A stretch of DNA of 64,000 bases from Alteromonas sp. LMIT006 (GTDB lineage: Bacteria > Pseudomonadota > Gammaproteobacteria > Enterobacterales > Alteromonadaceae), in the NCBI RefSeq assembly GCF_024300645.1, contig NZ_CP101291.1:1302001-1366000 (forward strand). The letters run 5' to 3'. The position numbers and the translations under genes were made by a program. The notes below the pieces were generated by a model. It was not told the origin of the DNA and did not search any database. It worked only from the letters and a program-made list of their open reading frames with translations. Within the stretch, counting starts at the first letter, position 1, and the number at the start of each line of letters is the position of its first letter. Shown here piece by piece: positions 32,224-39,053 of the stretch.

Positions 32224-33936
32224 TTAAAGTGACTTAATAAACTGCAATGCGGTGTCCAGATCAAGCAGTTGTTTTTCACCGCTATGTCGAGATTTGTATT
32301 CGATTTGCTGATTGTCTAAGTTGCGTTCGCCAATCACGATAGAGTGAGGAATACCTATTAATTCCATATCATTAAACATAACGCCAGGGCGCTCTTTACG
32401 GTCGTCGAACAAAACTTCAACACCTGCGGCAAGACAATCCTCATAAAGTTGCTCAGCGACTTCTTTGATGCGATGTGACTTATGCATATTCATTGGAATG
32501 ATCACAAGTTTGAATGGAGCAATTGCGTCTGGCCACTTGATCCCAAATTTGTCGTGATTTTGTTCAATCGTAGCAGCCATAATACGAGAAACACCAATAC
32601 CATAACATCCCATGGTTAATGTTTCATGTTTACCTGTTTCGGTTAAGACACCACAGTTCATTGCTTTGGAGTACTTTTGTCCAAGTTGGAAAATATGTCC
32701 AACTTCGATACCACGCTTAATGGCAATTTGTCCTTTACCGTCGGGTGATGGATCACCTGCAACGACATTACGCAAATCAAAGGTATCGTATTCGCCGACA
32801 TCGCGAGCCCAATTGGTCCCCGTATAATGCACATCATCGATATTAGCGCCACACACAAAATCAGCTAATGCGGCAGCGCTGCGATCCACAATCACAGGTA
32901 TGGATAATCCAACAGGGCCAATTGAACCGACATTGGCTCCTATTTCTGCAAGAATGCGCTCCTCTGAGGCCAGCGCAAATGGTGCACCAATCAATGGATG
33001 TTTTTCAGCTTTGAGTTCGTTGAGTTCGTGATCGCCACGTAAGACTAATGCCACTAATGGTTGCGATCCATCTTCCTGCGCTTCACCTAATACGATCAAC
33101 GTTTTTACTGTTGTAATAGGGTCGATATTCAGTAATGCAGAAACTTCAGCAATGGTTTTGGCGTTGGGTGTATCGACTTTGGTTAACGCTTGAGTGCCTT
33201 CCCCCTGTGATTCAGGGGCAACTGCTTCTGCCATTTCGACATTGGCAGCATAATCAGAATCTGTTGAGAAGGCGATATCGTCCTCACCAGAATCGGCTAA
33301 TACATGAAACTCATGCGAGCCCGTTCCACCTATAGAACCATTATCCGCAATAACCGGACGATATTCTAAACCAATGCGTTCAAAGATGTTGCAGTAAGCT
33401 TGATACATTTTGTCGTACGTTGTTTGCAAACATTCTGCAGACAAATGGAAAGAATATGCGTCTTTCATCAAGAACTCACGTCCACGCATCACTCCAAAAC
33501 GAGGACGCACTTCATCGCGGAACTTCGTTTGAATTTGGTACAAATTAAGCGGAAGTTGTTTGTAGCTACTGATCTCGTTCCGTACAAGGGCTGTGACTAC
33601 CTCTTCATGCGTTGGCCCAAGAACAAAGTCACGTTGATGTCGGTCTTTGATGCGTAGTAATTCTGGGCCATACTCTTCCCAGCGGCCGGATTCTTCCCAT
33701 AAGTCTGCTGGCTGTACTACTGGCATGAGGATTTCAATCGCACCCGCTTTGTCCATCTCTTCTCGTACAATGTTCGCAATTTTGTTAAGGACTCTTAACC
33801 CAGTTGGAAGGTAGTTGTACAAGCCGGATGCGACTTTGCGGATCATGCCCGATCGCAACATCAACTGATGTGATATGACTTCCGCATCGGCTGGGGTTTC
33901 TTTTTGAGTGGATAACAAATACTGAGTAGTGCGCAT
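32224..33936 (-). CDS. proS: Prolyl-tRNA synthetase (bacterial type with editing domain)
   Basis: A 570-aa class II synthetase. It starts [20 protein letters not shown] as in E. coli, with motif 2 around [24 protein letters not shown] split by normal family sequence. The inserted editing domain (about 220-400) and motif 3 ([14 protein letters not shown]) are present. I chose the ATG at 33936 with AAGGA upstream; the frame is open for ten more codons. It is transcribed toward pldA. Confidence 0.97.
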   Translation of the reverse strand: MRTTQYLLSTQKETPADAEVISHQLMLRSGMIRKVASGLYNYLPTGLRVLNKIANIVREEMDKAGAIEILMPVVQPADLWEESGRWEEYGPELLRIKDRHQRDFVLGPTHEEVVTALVRNEISSYKQLPLNLYQIQTKFRDEVRPRFGVMRGREFLMKDAYSFHLSAECLQTTYDKMYQAYCNIFERIGLEYRPVIADNGSIGGTGSHEFHVLADSGEDDIAFSTDSDYAANVEMAEAVAPESQGEGTQALTKVDTPNAKTIAEVSALLNIDPITTVKTLIVLGEAQEDGSQPLVALVLRGDHELNELKAEKHPLIGAPFALASEERILAEIGANVGSIGPVGLSIPVIVDRSAAALADFVCGANIDDVHYTGTNWARDVGEYDTFDLRNVVAGDPSPDGKGQIAIKRGIEVGHIFQLGQKYSKAMNCGVLTETGKHETLTMGCYGIGVSRIMAATIEQNHDKFGIKWPDAIAPFKLVIIPMNMHKSHRIKEVAEQLYEDCLAAGVEVLFDDRKERPGVMFNDMELIGIPHSIVIGERNLDNQQIEYKSRHSGEKQLLDLDTALQFIKSL

Positions 33937-34014
33937 TGAATCAATGTCCTTCGTTGCGTGCGTCAAAAAATTGGGAGCATTTTAGCACAACTCCGGCAGG
34001 GCAAAAGGACTAAA

Positions 34015-34698
34015 TTAGTCTCGTTGTACATCTCGTACATAACAGATGTTATTGACGATTAAAAAATGCCAATCGCAGCCAAATAATCTGACTTTATAGG
34101 TTCTGTCAGGCTGATTTTGATAGGCTGGACGGGGATCAGATTGTAGGATCAGAGTCACTTGTTCGAGTTGTTGTGCGGTGATGCCAATTTGCAATGCTTT
34201 GCTATGACACTCAACCATCACCCGTAACGGTTCTGGTGCGTCCGGTGCGACGCCAGCAACCGCATCAGCGATACTGTCGGCATAAGGAATGTACGGTTTG
34301 ATATCATACAGTGGTGTTTCATTCACGACATCTGCACCACTGATATTGAGTGTGATGCTATTTTGATCATGCTTGACTGAATGCAGCTGGACAACCGACA
34401 TGCCTAACTGATTGGGTCGAAAAGGACTTCTAGATGCAAATACACCGAGTTTTTGATTGCCTCCTAATCGCGGTGGTCTGATCAAGGGTTTAAAATCAGT
34501 TTGTTGTACTTGGTGAAAGCCAAAAATTAACCAGATATGAGAGTAGTCGACAAGTCCTCGAAAGGCGTTTATATCCTTGTAATCCGAGTGAATAATAATC
34601 TGAGACTGTACTTGCGAAAGCAATGAAGCTTGACGCGGAATGCCAAATTTTTCATCAAAGGGCGTTAAAATGGTCCCAATCGGATGGATCTCAGCCAT
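34015..34698 (-). CDS. trmO: tRNA (N6-threonylcarbamoyladenosine37-N6)-methyltransferase TrmO (TsaA family)
   Basis: A 227-aa enzyme that methylates t6A37 of threonine tRNA. Family motifs are HPIGTILTPFDEKFGIPRQ, GLVDYSHIWLIFGFH and the core FASRSPFRPNQLGMSVV, followed by GADVVNETPLYDIKPYIPY. The ATG at 34698 overlaps the end of the DUF1415 gene by 8 nt (ATGGCTGA), so the three genes folD, DUF1415 and trmO form one tightly packed unit. Confidence 0.93.
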   Translation of the reverse strand: MAEIHPIGTILTPFDEKFGIPRQASLLSQVQSQIIIHSDYKDINAFRGLVDYSHIWLIFGFHQVQQTDFKPLIRPPRLGGNQKLGVFASRSPFRPNQLGMSVVQLHSVKHDQNSITLNISGADVVNETPLYDIKPYIPYADSIADAVAGVAPDAPEPLRVMVECHSKALQIGITAQQLEQVTLILQSDPRPAYQNQPDRTYKVRLFGCDWHFLIVNNICYVRDVQRD

Positions 34699-35230
34699 GC
34701 ACTGCACGCTTTAATTGTTGCACAAAATAGTCTTGACCAAGCGTTTGCGCAGTGGCGATATTTTTATCCGGGATCCCTTCTGGATCATCCACCATATCAA
34801 GCACTTTGCTCAAACTGTTTTCCCGCAAAATATGTAGCATCGCAAAGGGAGAACGATTGGTATAATGACTAGCGTCTCCTTCATCGACACCGGCAAAGAT
34901 ATATTGTGGATGAAAACTTGCTATTTGGTAGGTACCAGAGTAGCCCAGATCATCGAGCACTCTCTCAGCAAAGTATAAGTAGTCGAGATAATCATCAAAC
35001 GTGGTTTCTTGCTTGATAATGATTAGGGTCGTATCTGTAGCTGGGTGTGTGTCAAGAAAGGTAAATTCAGCTTCCAATTGGTCAAACAGCTCATCGGGTT
35101 TGAGGATGTTTGATTCAACATACCGGATTTGGTCGTTGCAAAAAGGCTTCTTCGCAAAAGGGCAAAAGTTATGCCCGATTACGATATGTTCTAACCAATA
35201 TTTTGTTGCCTCAACAGCAGATTGAGTCAT
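34691..35230 (-). CDS. DUF1415 family protein of unknown function
   Basis: A 179-aa soluble protein. It opens [20 protein letters not shown] and contains [20 protein letters not shown] and the C-terminal [12 protein letters not shown], features of the DUF1415 family. No catalytic activity is established for it. It overlaps folD by 4 nt (ATGA) at its start and trmO by 8 nt at its end, so its translation is coupled to a one-carbon enzyme and a tRNA methylase. The conserved Cys in NFCPF could be redox or metal related, but that is a guess. Confidence 0.85.
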   Translation of the reverse strand: MTQSAVEATKYWLEHIVIGHNFCPFAKKPFCNDQIRYVESNILKPDELFDQLEAEFTFLDTHPATDTTLIIIKQETTFDDYLDYLYFAERVLDDLGYSGTYQIASFHPQYIFAGVDEGDASHYTNRSPFAMLHILRENSLSKVLDMVDDPEGIPDKNIATAQTLGQDYFVQQLKRAVHG

Positions 35231-36087
35231 TTTTGTGTTTGAGCCTTTACGTATGCTTCAAGTGTATTTTCGATAAGACTTGCTACCGTCATTGGACCGA
35301 CGCCTCCAGGAACAGGTGTGATCCAACCCGCGCGTTCTTGTGCTTTAGCAAACTCGACATCGCCTACTAGAGAACCATCGTCTAGCCGATTGATACCGAC
35401 ATCAATGACAATGGCATTGTCTTTGACCCATTCGCCTGGAATAAAATTGGGTTTGCCAACGGCTACGACCAACAGGTCAGCTCGCTCAACATGGCTTTTA
35501 AGATCCTTGGTAAATTTGTGACAGGTTGTCACGGTACAACCAGCAAGAAGTAACTCTAAAGCCATCGGACGACCAACAATATTTGAAGCGCCAACGATGA
35601 CTGCATCAAGACCTTTGATATCGCGTTTGGTCGACTCAATCATGGTCATAATACCTTTAGGCGTACACGGTCTAATTGCAGGGATACGTTGTGCTAAGCG
35701 ACCAATATTGTAAGGGTGGAAACCATCTACGTCTTTGTATGGATTGATGCGCTCAAGGATTTCTTCAGCGTTTAGACCAGCCGGTAAAGGTAACTGGACC
35801 AAAATGCCATCGATCTCTTCGGCGTTGTTTAATTCATCTATGAGTGACAACAGTTCTTCTTGAGAGGTGGTTGATGGCAAATCGTAGCTTTTTGATACAA
35901 AGCCGACTTCATCACAGGCTTTGCGTTTGTTGTTTACATAAACCTGAGATGCCGGGTCTGAACCGACCAAAACGACGGCTAAACCAGGTGCGCGCTTATT
36001 GGCAGCAACCGCACGAGAAACATAAGAGGCGACGTCCTGTCGAACATTTTGAGCGATGACTTTGCCATCGATGAGTTGGGCTTGCAT
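35227..36087 (-). CDS. folD: Methylenetetrahydrofolate dehydrogenase/cyclohydrolase FolD
   Basis: A 286-aa bifunctional enzyme interconverting 5,10-methylene- and 10-formyl-tetrahydrofolate. Signatures: [20 protein letters not shown] with the catalytic Lys, [23 protein letters not shown], the NADP site [18 protein letters not shown] and the C-terminal [13 protein letters not shown]. It begins the overlapping folD-DUF1415-trmO unit and lies next to a tRNA cluster, the usual place for folD in related genomes. Confidence 0.97.
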   Translation of the reverse strand: MQAQLIDGKVIAQNVRQDVASYVSRAVAANKRAPGLAVVLVGSDPASQVYVNNKRKACDEVGFVSKSYDLPSTTSQEELLSLIDELNNAEEIDGILVQLPLPAGLNAEEILERINPYKDVDGFHPYNIGRLAQRIPAIRPCTPKGIMTMIESTKRDIKGLDAVIVGASNIVGRPMALELLLAGCTVTTCHKFTKDLKSHVERADLLVVAVGKPNFIPGEWVKDNAIVIDVGINRLDDGSLVGDVEFAKAQERAGWITPVPGGVGPMTVASLIENTLEAYVKAQTQK

Positions 36088-36156
36088 GAATGAACCTATG
36101 CGACGTATAAATATGTGTATATTGTTTCATATCGTGGATAAATTGCCAAAAATAAA

Positions 36157-36184
36157 TTGACCAATTCAGACATTCTGTTAATAT
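36157..36184 (+). promoter_or_regulatory. tRNA promoter P1 (Pro-Arg)
   Basis: TTGACC, 16 bp, TAATAT, followed at once by GCGCAACCC. The GC-rich stretch after the -10 is the discriminator expected for a stringently controlled stable-RNA promoter. The tRNA-Pro gene begins 14 bp after the -10. Confidence 0.82.
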
Positions 36185-36197
36185 GCGCAACCCTAGT

Positions 36198-36274
36198 CGG
36201 TGAGTGGCGCAGCTTGGTAGCGCACTTGTTTTGGGTACAAGGGGTCGCAGGTTCAAATCCTGTCTCACCGACCA
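36198..36274 (+). tRNA. tRNA-Pro (anticodon TGG)
   Basis: 77 nt with encoded CCA. Acceptor stem CGGTGAG / CTCACCG, anticodon stem CTTGT / ACAAG around loop TTTGGGT, T-arm GCAGGTTCAAATCCTGT. It is identical over its full length to the tRNA-Pro at 44773-44849. Confidence 0.97.
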
Positions 36275-36315
36275 TTTCTTCTACAATGATTTCCTGTTAT
36301 ATTTCAATTTCCAGT

Positions 36316-36392
36316 GCGCCCTTAGCTCAGCTGGATAGAGCAGTAGCCTTCTAAGCTATTGGTCGCAGGTTCGAATCCTGCAGGGCGCGCCA
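36316..36392 (+). tRNA. tRNA-Arg (anticodon TCT)
   Basis: 77 nt with encoded CCA. Acceptor stem GCGCCCT / AGGGCGC, anticodon loop CTTCTAA, T-arm GCAGGTTCGAATCCTGC. It follows tRNA-Pro by 41 bp and a terminator comes directly after it. Its last 19 nt plus one flanking base are repeated 159 bp downstream. Confidence 0.97.
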
Positions 36393-36552
36393 TCAAATAC
36401 CAAAACCCGCTTTTGCGGGTTTTGTTGTATTTGGTGCCCTGCAGGGTGAGAACCTAGGTTCGACCAAAACGTCAGGAACGTTTTGGCAGTGCCAAAGGCA
36501 GGGCATAGCCCCGAGCACAGGATGTGTGAGCTAATCCTGCAGGGCGCGCCAT
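36374..36552 (+). repeat. Direct repeat of the tRNA-Arg 3' end enclosing a structured tRNA-like segment
   Basis: AATCCTGCAGGGCGCGCCAT occurs at 36374-36393 (end of tRNA-Arg) and again, identical over 20 bp, at 36533-36552. The segment between contains a terminator, a 9-bp hairpin CCAAAACGT / ACGTTTTGG (36464-36486), and GCCCTGCAGG (36436-36445), which is complementary to CCTGCAGGGC inside the second copy. That pairing would mimic an acceptor stem over about 110 nt. It resembles the tRNA-like repeats known downstream of some gammaproteobacterial tRNA genes; whether it is transcribed or processed is unknown. Confidence 0.8.
36402..36426 (+). terminator. Terminator after tRNA-Arg
   Basis: AAAACCCGC, loop TTTT, GCGGGTTTT, then GTTG. 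It sits 9 bp after the tRNA CCA end and before the tRNA-like segment. Confidence 0.88.
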
Positions 36553-36634
36553 ATACAAAAGAGACCTGCCTTGTGCAATTCCTTTCCCAGTCTGTCTAAA
36601 TCTTGTATCCACTCATCACTCTTAAATCACTGAT

Positions 36635-36673
36635 AAAAAACTGACTGCGCAAAAAATAGCGGATCAGTTTTTT
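36635..36673 (+). terminator. Long hairpin upstream of the export locus
   Basis: AAAAAACTGA / TCAGTTTTTT with a 19-nt interior containing CGC/GCG. The A-run and T-run make it look like a bidirectional terminator insulating the export genes from tRNA transcription. Confidence 0.65.
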
Positions 36674-36713
36674 CAAGATATTGATTTTAAATGATTTTTT
36701 AAAATTTATTTTT

Positions 36714-36741
36714 TTGCAAAAGTAATAAGGCGTTCTATAGT
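36714..36741 (+). promoter_or_regulatory. Putative promoter of the peptide export locus
   Basis: TTGCAA, 16 bp, TATAGT, 47 bp before the HlyD-family start. It is the best sigma70-like pair after the hairpin at 36635-36673. Confidence 0.55.
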
Positions 36742-36788
36742 TAACATTAAGAATAAGTAATCAAAAGTGAAATGAGTTTAACCCAACC

Positions 36789-38045
36789 ATGACCATTGAA
36801 GATAAAGCACTCTTTAGAATTAACGCGATTAAAGGGCAATCCTCACGCTTAGATGGTGAGGTGTTGATTGCGAGACCTGTGTCGAGTTATGTGCTGTTTT
36901 CTTCGCTGGTGATTATCATTCTTGTAGCCATTGTGTTTTTGGTTAACGCTCAGTTCCATCGTAAAGAAGCCGTCATGGGGTATCTTTCCCCAAGTGAAGG
37001 AACGTCAAAAATACTGGCGCCATCATCAGGCGTCGTTTCACAACTCTTAGTAAACAATGGTGAGTTTGTTCAAGCGGGTGAGCCTTTGGCTTTGGTCACT
37101 ACCGCTCAGCAAACGTCAGACGGTCTTTCGGTAAATGAGGCGCTTGTCAACGCCACTCGCGAGCAGCTAGATTTGATGACTAACCGAATGAGTCATGCTG
37201 AAATAGCCTTTGAGCAAGAGCGTGATGTATTACAAGAGGCAATGAAGCATTCTGATAGAACTCGCGCTTATACCGCCACTCAAATTCAACTAGCTAATGA
37301 GCGATTAGTAATTCAACAGGCTCGTCTAGATAGACTAGCAGGGTTACAACTGCAAGGTGCGGTGACTCAAAACGATGTCGATACACAATCAGAGCAAGTC
37401 ATTGTACTGAATCAACAAATAGCAGAACTTAAAGTTATCGAGCAGCAAGCCAGTAATCAACTGGCTGAACTTGAGGCACGATTAGCCAGCCTACCAATTG
37501 AGCATCAACAAAGTATTGCACTGCTAGAAAGTGAGAAGTCACGCCTATCTCAGCAGTTATTATCTCATCAAGCTAGTGGCGAATGGTTAATAACTGCGCC
37601 TACAACAGGTAAAGTCACTAATATAGGGTTATCAGTCGGTGATAGTGTGAGACAGCAGCAATATGTAATGACTGTCTTGCCTGAGAGTGATTCGCTTTGT
37701 GCCATTTTACTCGTCCCTTCACGTGCTTATGGTTTCGTTACCGAGGGACAAAACACCAAAATCAGATTTGATGCTTTTCCGTATCAACGCTTTGGGTTGT
37801 TTGATGGGGAAGTTATAAAAACGAGTGATTACATTGTGATGCCAGGTGAAATTGATATGCCGGTCGCTATCAATAAGCCAGTGTACAAAGTGGAAGTCGC
37901 TATGGCGTCACAAAGTATCAGCGCCTATGGTCAATCGGTTCCGTTACAACCGGGTATGACGATAAGCGCCGATATCGTGCTTGAAGAACGCAGTCTTCTA
38001 AGCTGGTTATTTGAACCGATTATCAGCCTGAAAGGGCGTGTTTAA
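36789..38045 (+). CDS. HlyD/CvaA-family periplasmic adaptor of a peptide exporter
   Basis: A 418-aa membrane-fusion protein. A cytoplasmic N-terminus is followed by one membrane helix (about 33-54), a lipoyl-like half motif APSSGVVSQLLVNNGEFVQAG, and a long coiled-coil hairpin (about 110-255). The second half motif is ITAPTTGKVTNIGLSVGDSV, followed by a beta domain. This layout fits the CvaA type that links a C39-peptidase ABC exporter to TolC. The matching exporter lies at 39054. No TolC gene is here, so a genome-wide one would be used. The start has no strong ribosome binding site; a 6-codon mini-ORF (36772) overlaps it as ATGA. Confidence 0.92.
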   Translation: MTIEDKALFRINAIKGQSSRLDGEVLIARPVSSYVLFSSLVIIILVAIVFLVNAQFHRKEAVMGYLSPSEGTSKILAPSSGVVSQLLVNNGEFVQAGEPLALVTTAQQTSDGLSVNEALVNATREQLDLMTNRMSHAEIAFEQERDVLQEAMKHSDRTRAYTATQIQLANERLVIQQARLDRLAGLQLQGAVTQNDVDTQSEQVIVLNQQIAELKVIEQQASNQLAELEARLASLPIEHQQSIALLESEKSRLSQQLLSHQASGEWLITAPTTGKVTNIGLSVGDSVRQQQYVMTVLPESDSLCAILLVPSRAYGFVTEGQNTKIRFDAFPYQRFGLFDGEVIKTSDYIVMPGEIDMPVAINKPVYKVEVAMASQSISAYGQSVPLQPGMTISADIVLEERSLLSWLFEPIISLKGRV

Positions 38046-38085
38046 AACTTAAAATCACACTGTAAACGTCTCAAGGAGAGATAAT

Positions 38086-38259
38086 ATGAAAGAACTAACT
38101 TTTGAGGAAGTCAAAGAAGTAAATGGTGGTAACCCTTATGTTGTTGGTGCTGCTATCGGTTGGGCTGTGAGTAAAGTATTAGATTCTGCAGCGGAATCTT
38201 TAAGTGAGGTTGACTGGGGGAGCTCTATGGGTGACGAGGATACAAATTTAGCACCCTAA
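38086..38259 (+). CDS. Double-glycine leader peptide (candidate class II microcin/bacteriocin or signalling peptide)
   Basis: A 57-aa peptide with AAGGAG seven bases before the ATG. The first 15 residues, MKELTFEEVKEVNGG, form a classic double-glycine leader of the colicin V type (hydrophobic positions at 4, 6, 9 and 12, then GG). Cleavage would leave a 42-residue core. It begins NPYVVGAAIGWAVSKVL, a hydrophobic Gly/Ala-rich helix, and ends in an acidic tail with two Trp in all and no Cys. It lies between the adaptor and the exporter, whose C39 domain is expected to cut after the GG. The net-negative core is unusual for a pore-forming bacteriocin, so a signalling role is also possible. Confidence 0.88.
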   Translation: MKELTFEEVKEVNGGNPYVVGAAIGWAVSKVLDSAAESLSEVDWGSSMGDEDTNLAP

Positions 38260-38266
38260 TACCTCC

Positions 38267-38295
38267 TAAGAGGGGGGCTTTGCCTCCTCTTATTT
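38267..38295 (+). terminator. GC-rich hairpin after the peptide gene
   Basis: TAAGAGG plus G-run pairs with the C-rich arm ending CTCTTA around a TTT loop; the tail TTTC is weak. It probably limits read-through from the highly expressed peptide gene into the CPBP and ABC genes, or stabilises the peptide mRNA. Confidence 0.6.
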
Positions 38296-38326
38296 CACAA
38301 ATGCTATATGCTCTTGGAAGATCGTT

Positions 38327-39010
38327 ATGATAAACAATAAAGTTAAAAAAGCAGTTGTTTTAAAATTAAAGATGACAGCTCTATTCCTTTTGTTGCAACT
38401 TATATCAGTTGTTTTGTCAGAATTTTTAATATCGCCTTTTATCACTGGGGATGTATACAAGGATATAGAATATTATGTTGCTATTATAATTATGTTACCC
38501 ATTGTTTTATTTGCAAGTAAGAGGGATGAATTTAATCTTCCAAATGAATTTTTTAATTTTAATATTGATTTTAGTTTTTTTTGGAAGGTTATTGCAGTTG
38601 TATTTTTTTACTTTTTGATCTTTTATTTCCTTGCAGAGTTTCTGAATATCTCAGGTGAAAATGATATATTTGAAATAATAAATGTGCTAAATGAAGGGAG
38701 TATATATGTTAAAGTGTTACTTGTTTTTTCGATATGTTTAGCTGCGCCAATAATAGAGGAGATTTTTTTTAGGGGGTGGCTAATAAGTAAACTCATGATG
38801 TTAGATGTTGATAAAAACTATATCATTATAACCACTTCAACTCTATTCATGTTTTCTCATATTCAGTATCAAAATATCTTTAGTTATATTTATCTTTTTA
38901 TAATGGGTTTCGGCCTTGGTTGTATAAGGATTAAGAAAAATAATATTTCATATTGCATTTTAGCTCACTCATGTTTAAATTTTTTGGCCGTGTTTTCATG
39001 GATTTATTAA
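38327..39010 (+). CDS. CPBP-family intramembrane protease, candidate immunity/processing protein
   Basis: A 227-aa membrane protein with about six to seven helices. The CPBP (Abi/CAAX protease) motifs are intact: EEIFFRGW (EExxxR) near residue 143, FMFSHIQ near 174 and HSCLN near 213. Family members in bacteriocin loci often confer self-immunity; others cleave membrane proteins. The gene is markedly AT-rich, about 30% GC in the lines I counted, while the exporter directly after it is above 50% in places, so it probably has a separate origin. It lies between the peptide gene and its exporter. Confidence 0.88.
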   Translation: MINNKVKKAVVLKLKMTALFLLLQLISVVLSEFLISPFITGDVYKDIEYYVAIIIMLPIVLFASKRDEFNLPNEFFNFNIDFSFFWKVIAVVFFYFLIFYFLAEFLNISGENDIFEIINVLNEGSIYVKVLLVFSICLAAPIIEEIFFRGWLISKLMMLDVDKNYIIITTSTLFMFSHIQYQNIFSYIYLFIMGFGLGCIRIKKNNISYCILAHSCLNFLAVFSWIY

Positions 39011-39053
39011 TTTATCAAGGTCAGGAGCTAGGTAAATCAATAGGTAAAGTAAA

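Noticed and set aside
36374-36552. The tRNA-Arg repeat pair as attL/attR of a complete integrated element
   Set aside because: The copies are only 159 bp apart and enclose no gene. No integrase lies nearby, and no third copy was seen before tRNA-His. A structured tRNA-like repeat explains it better.
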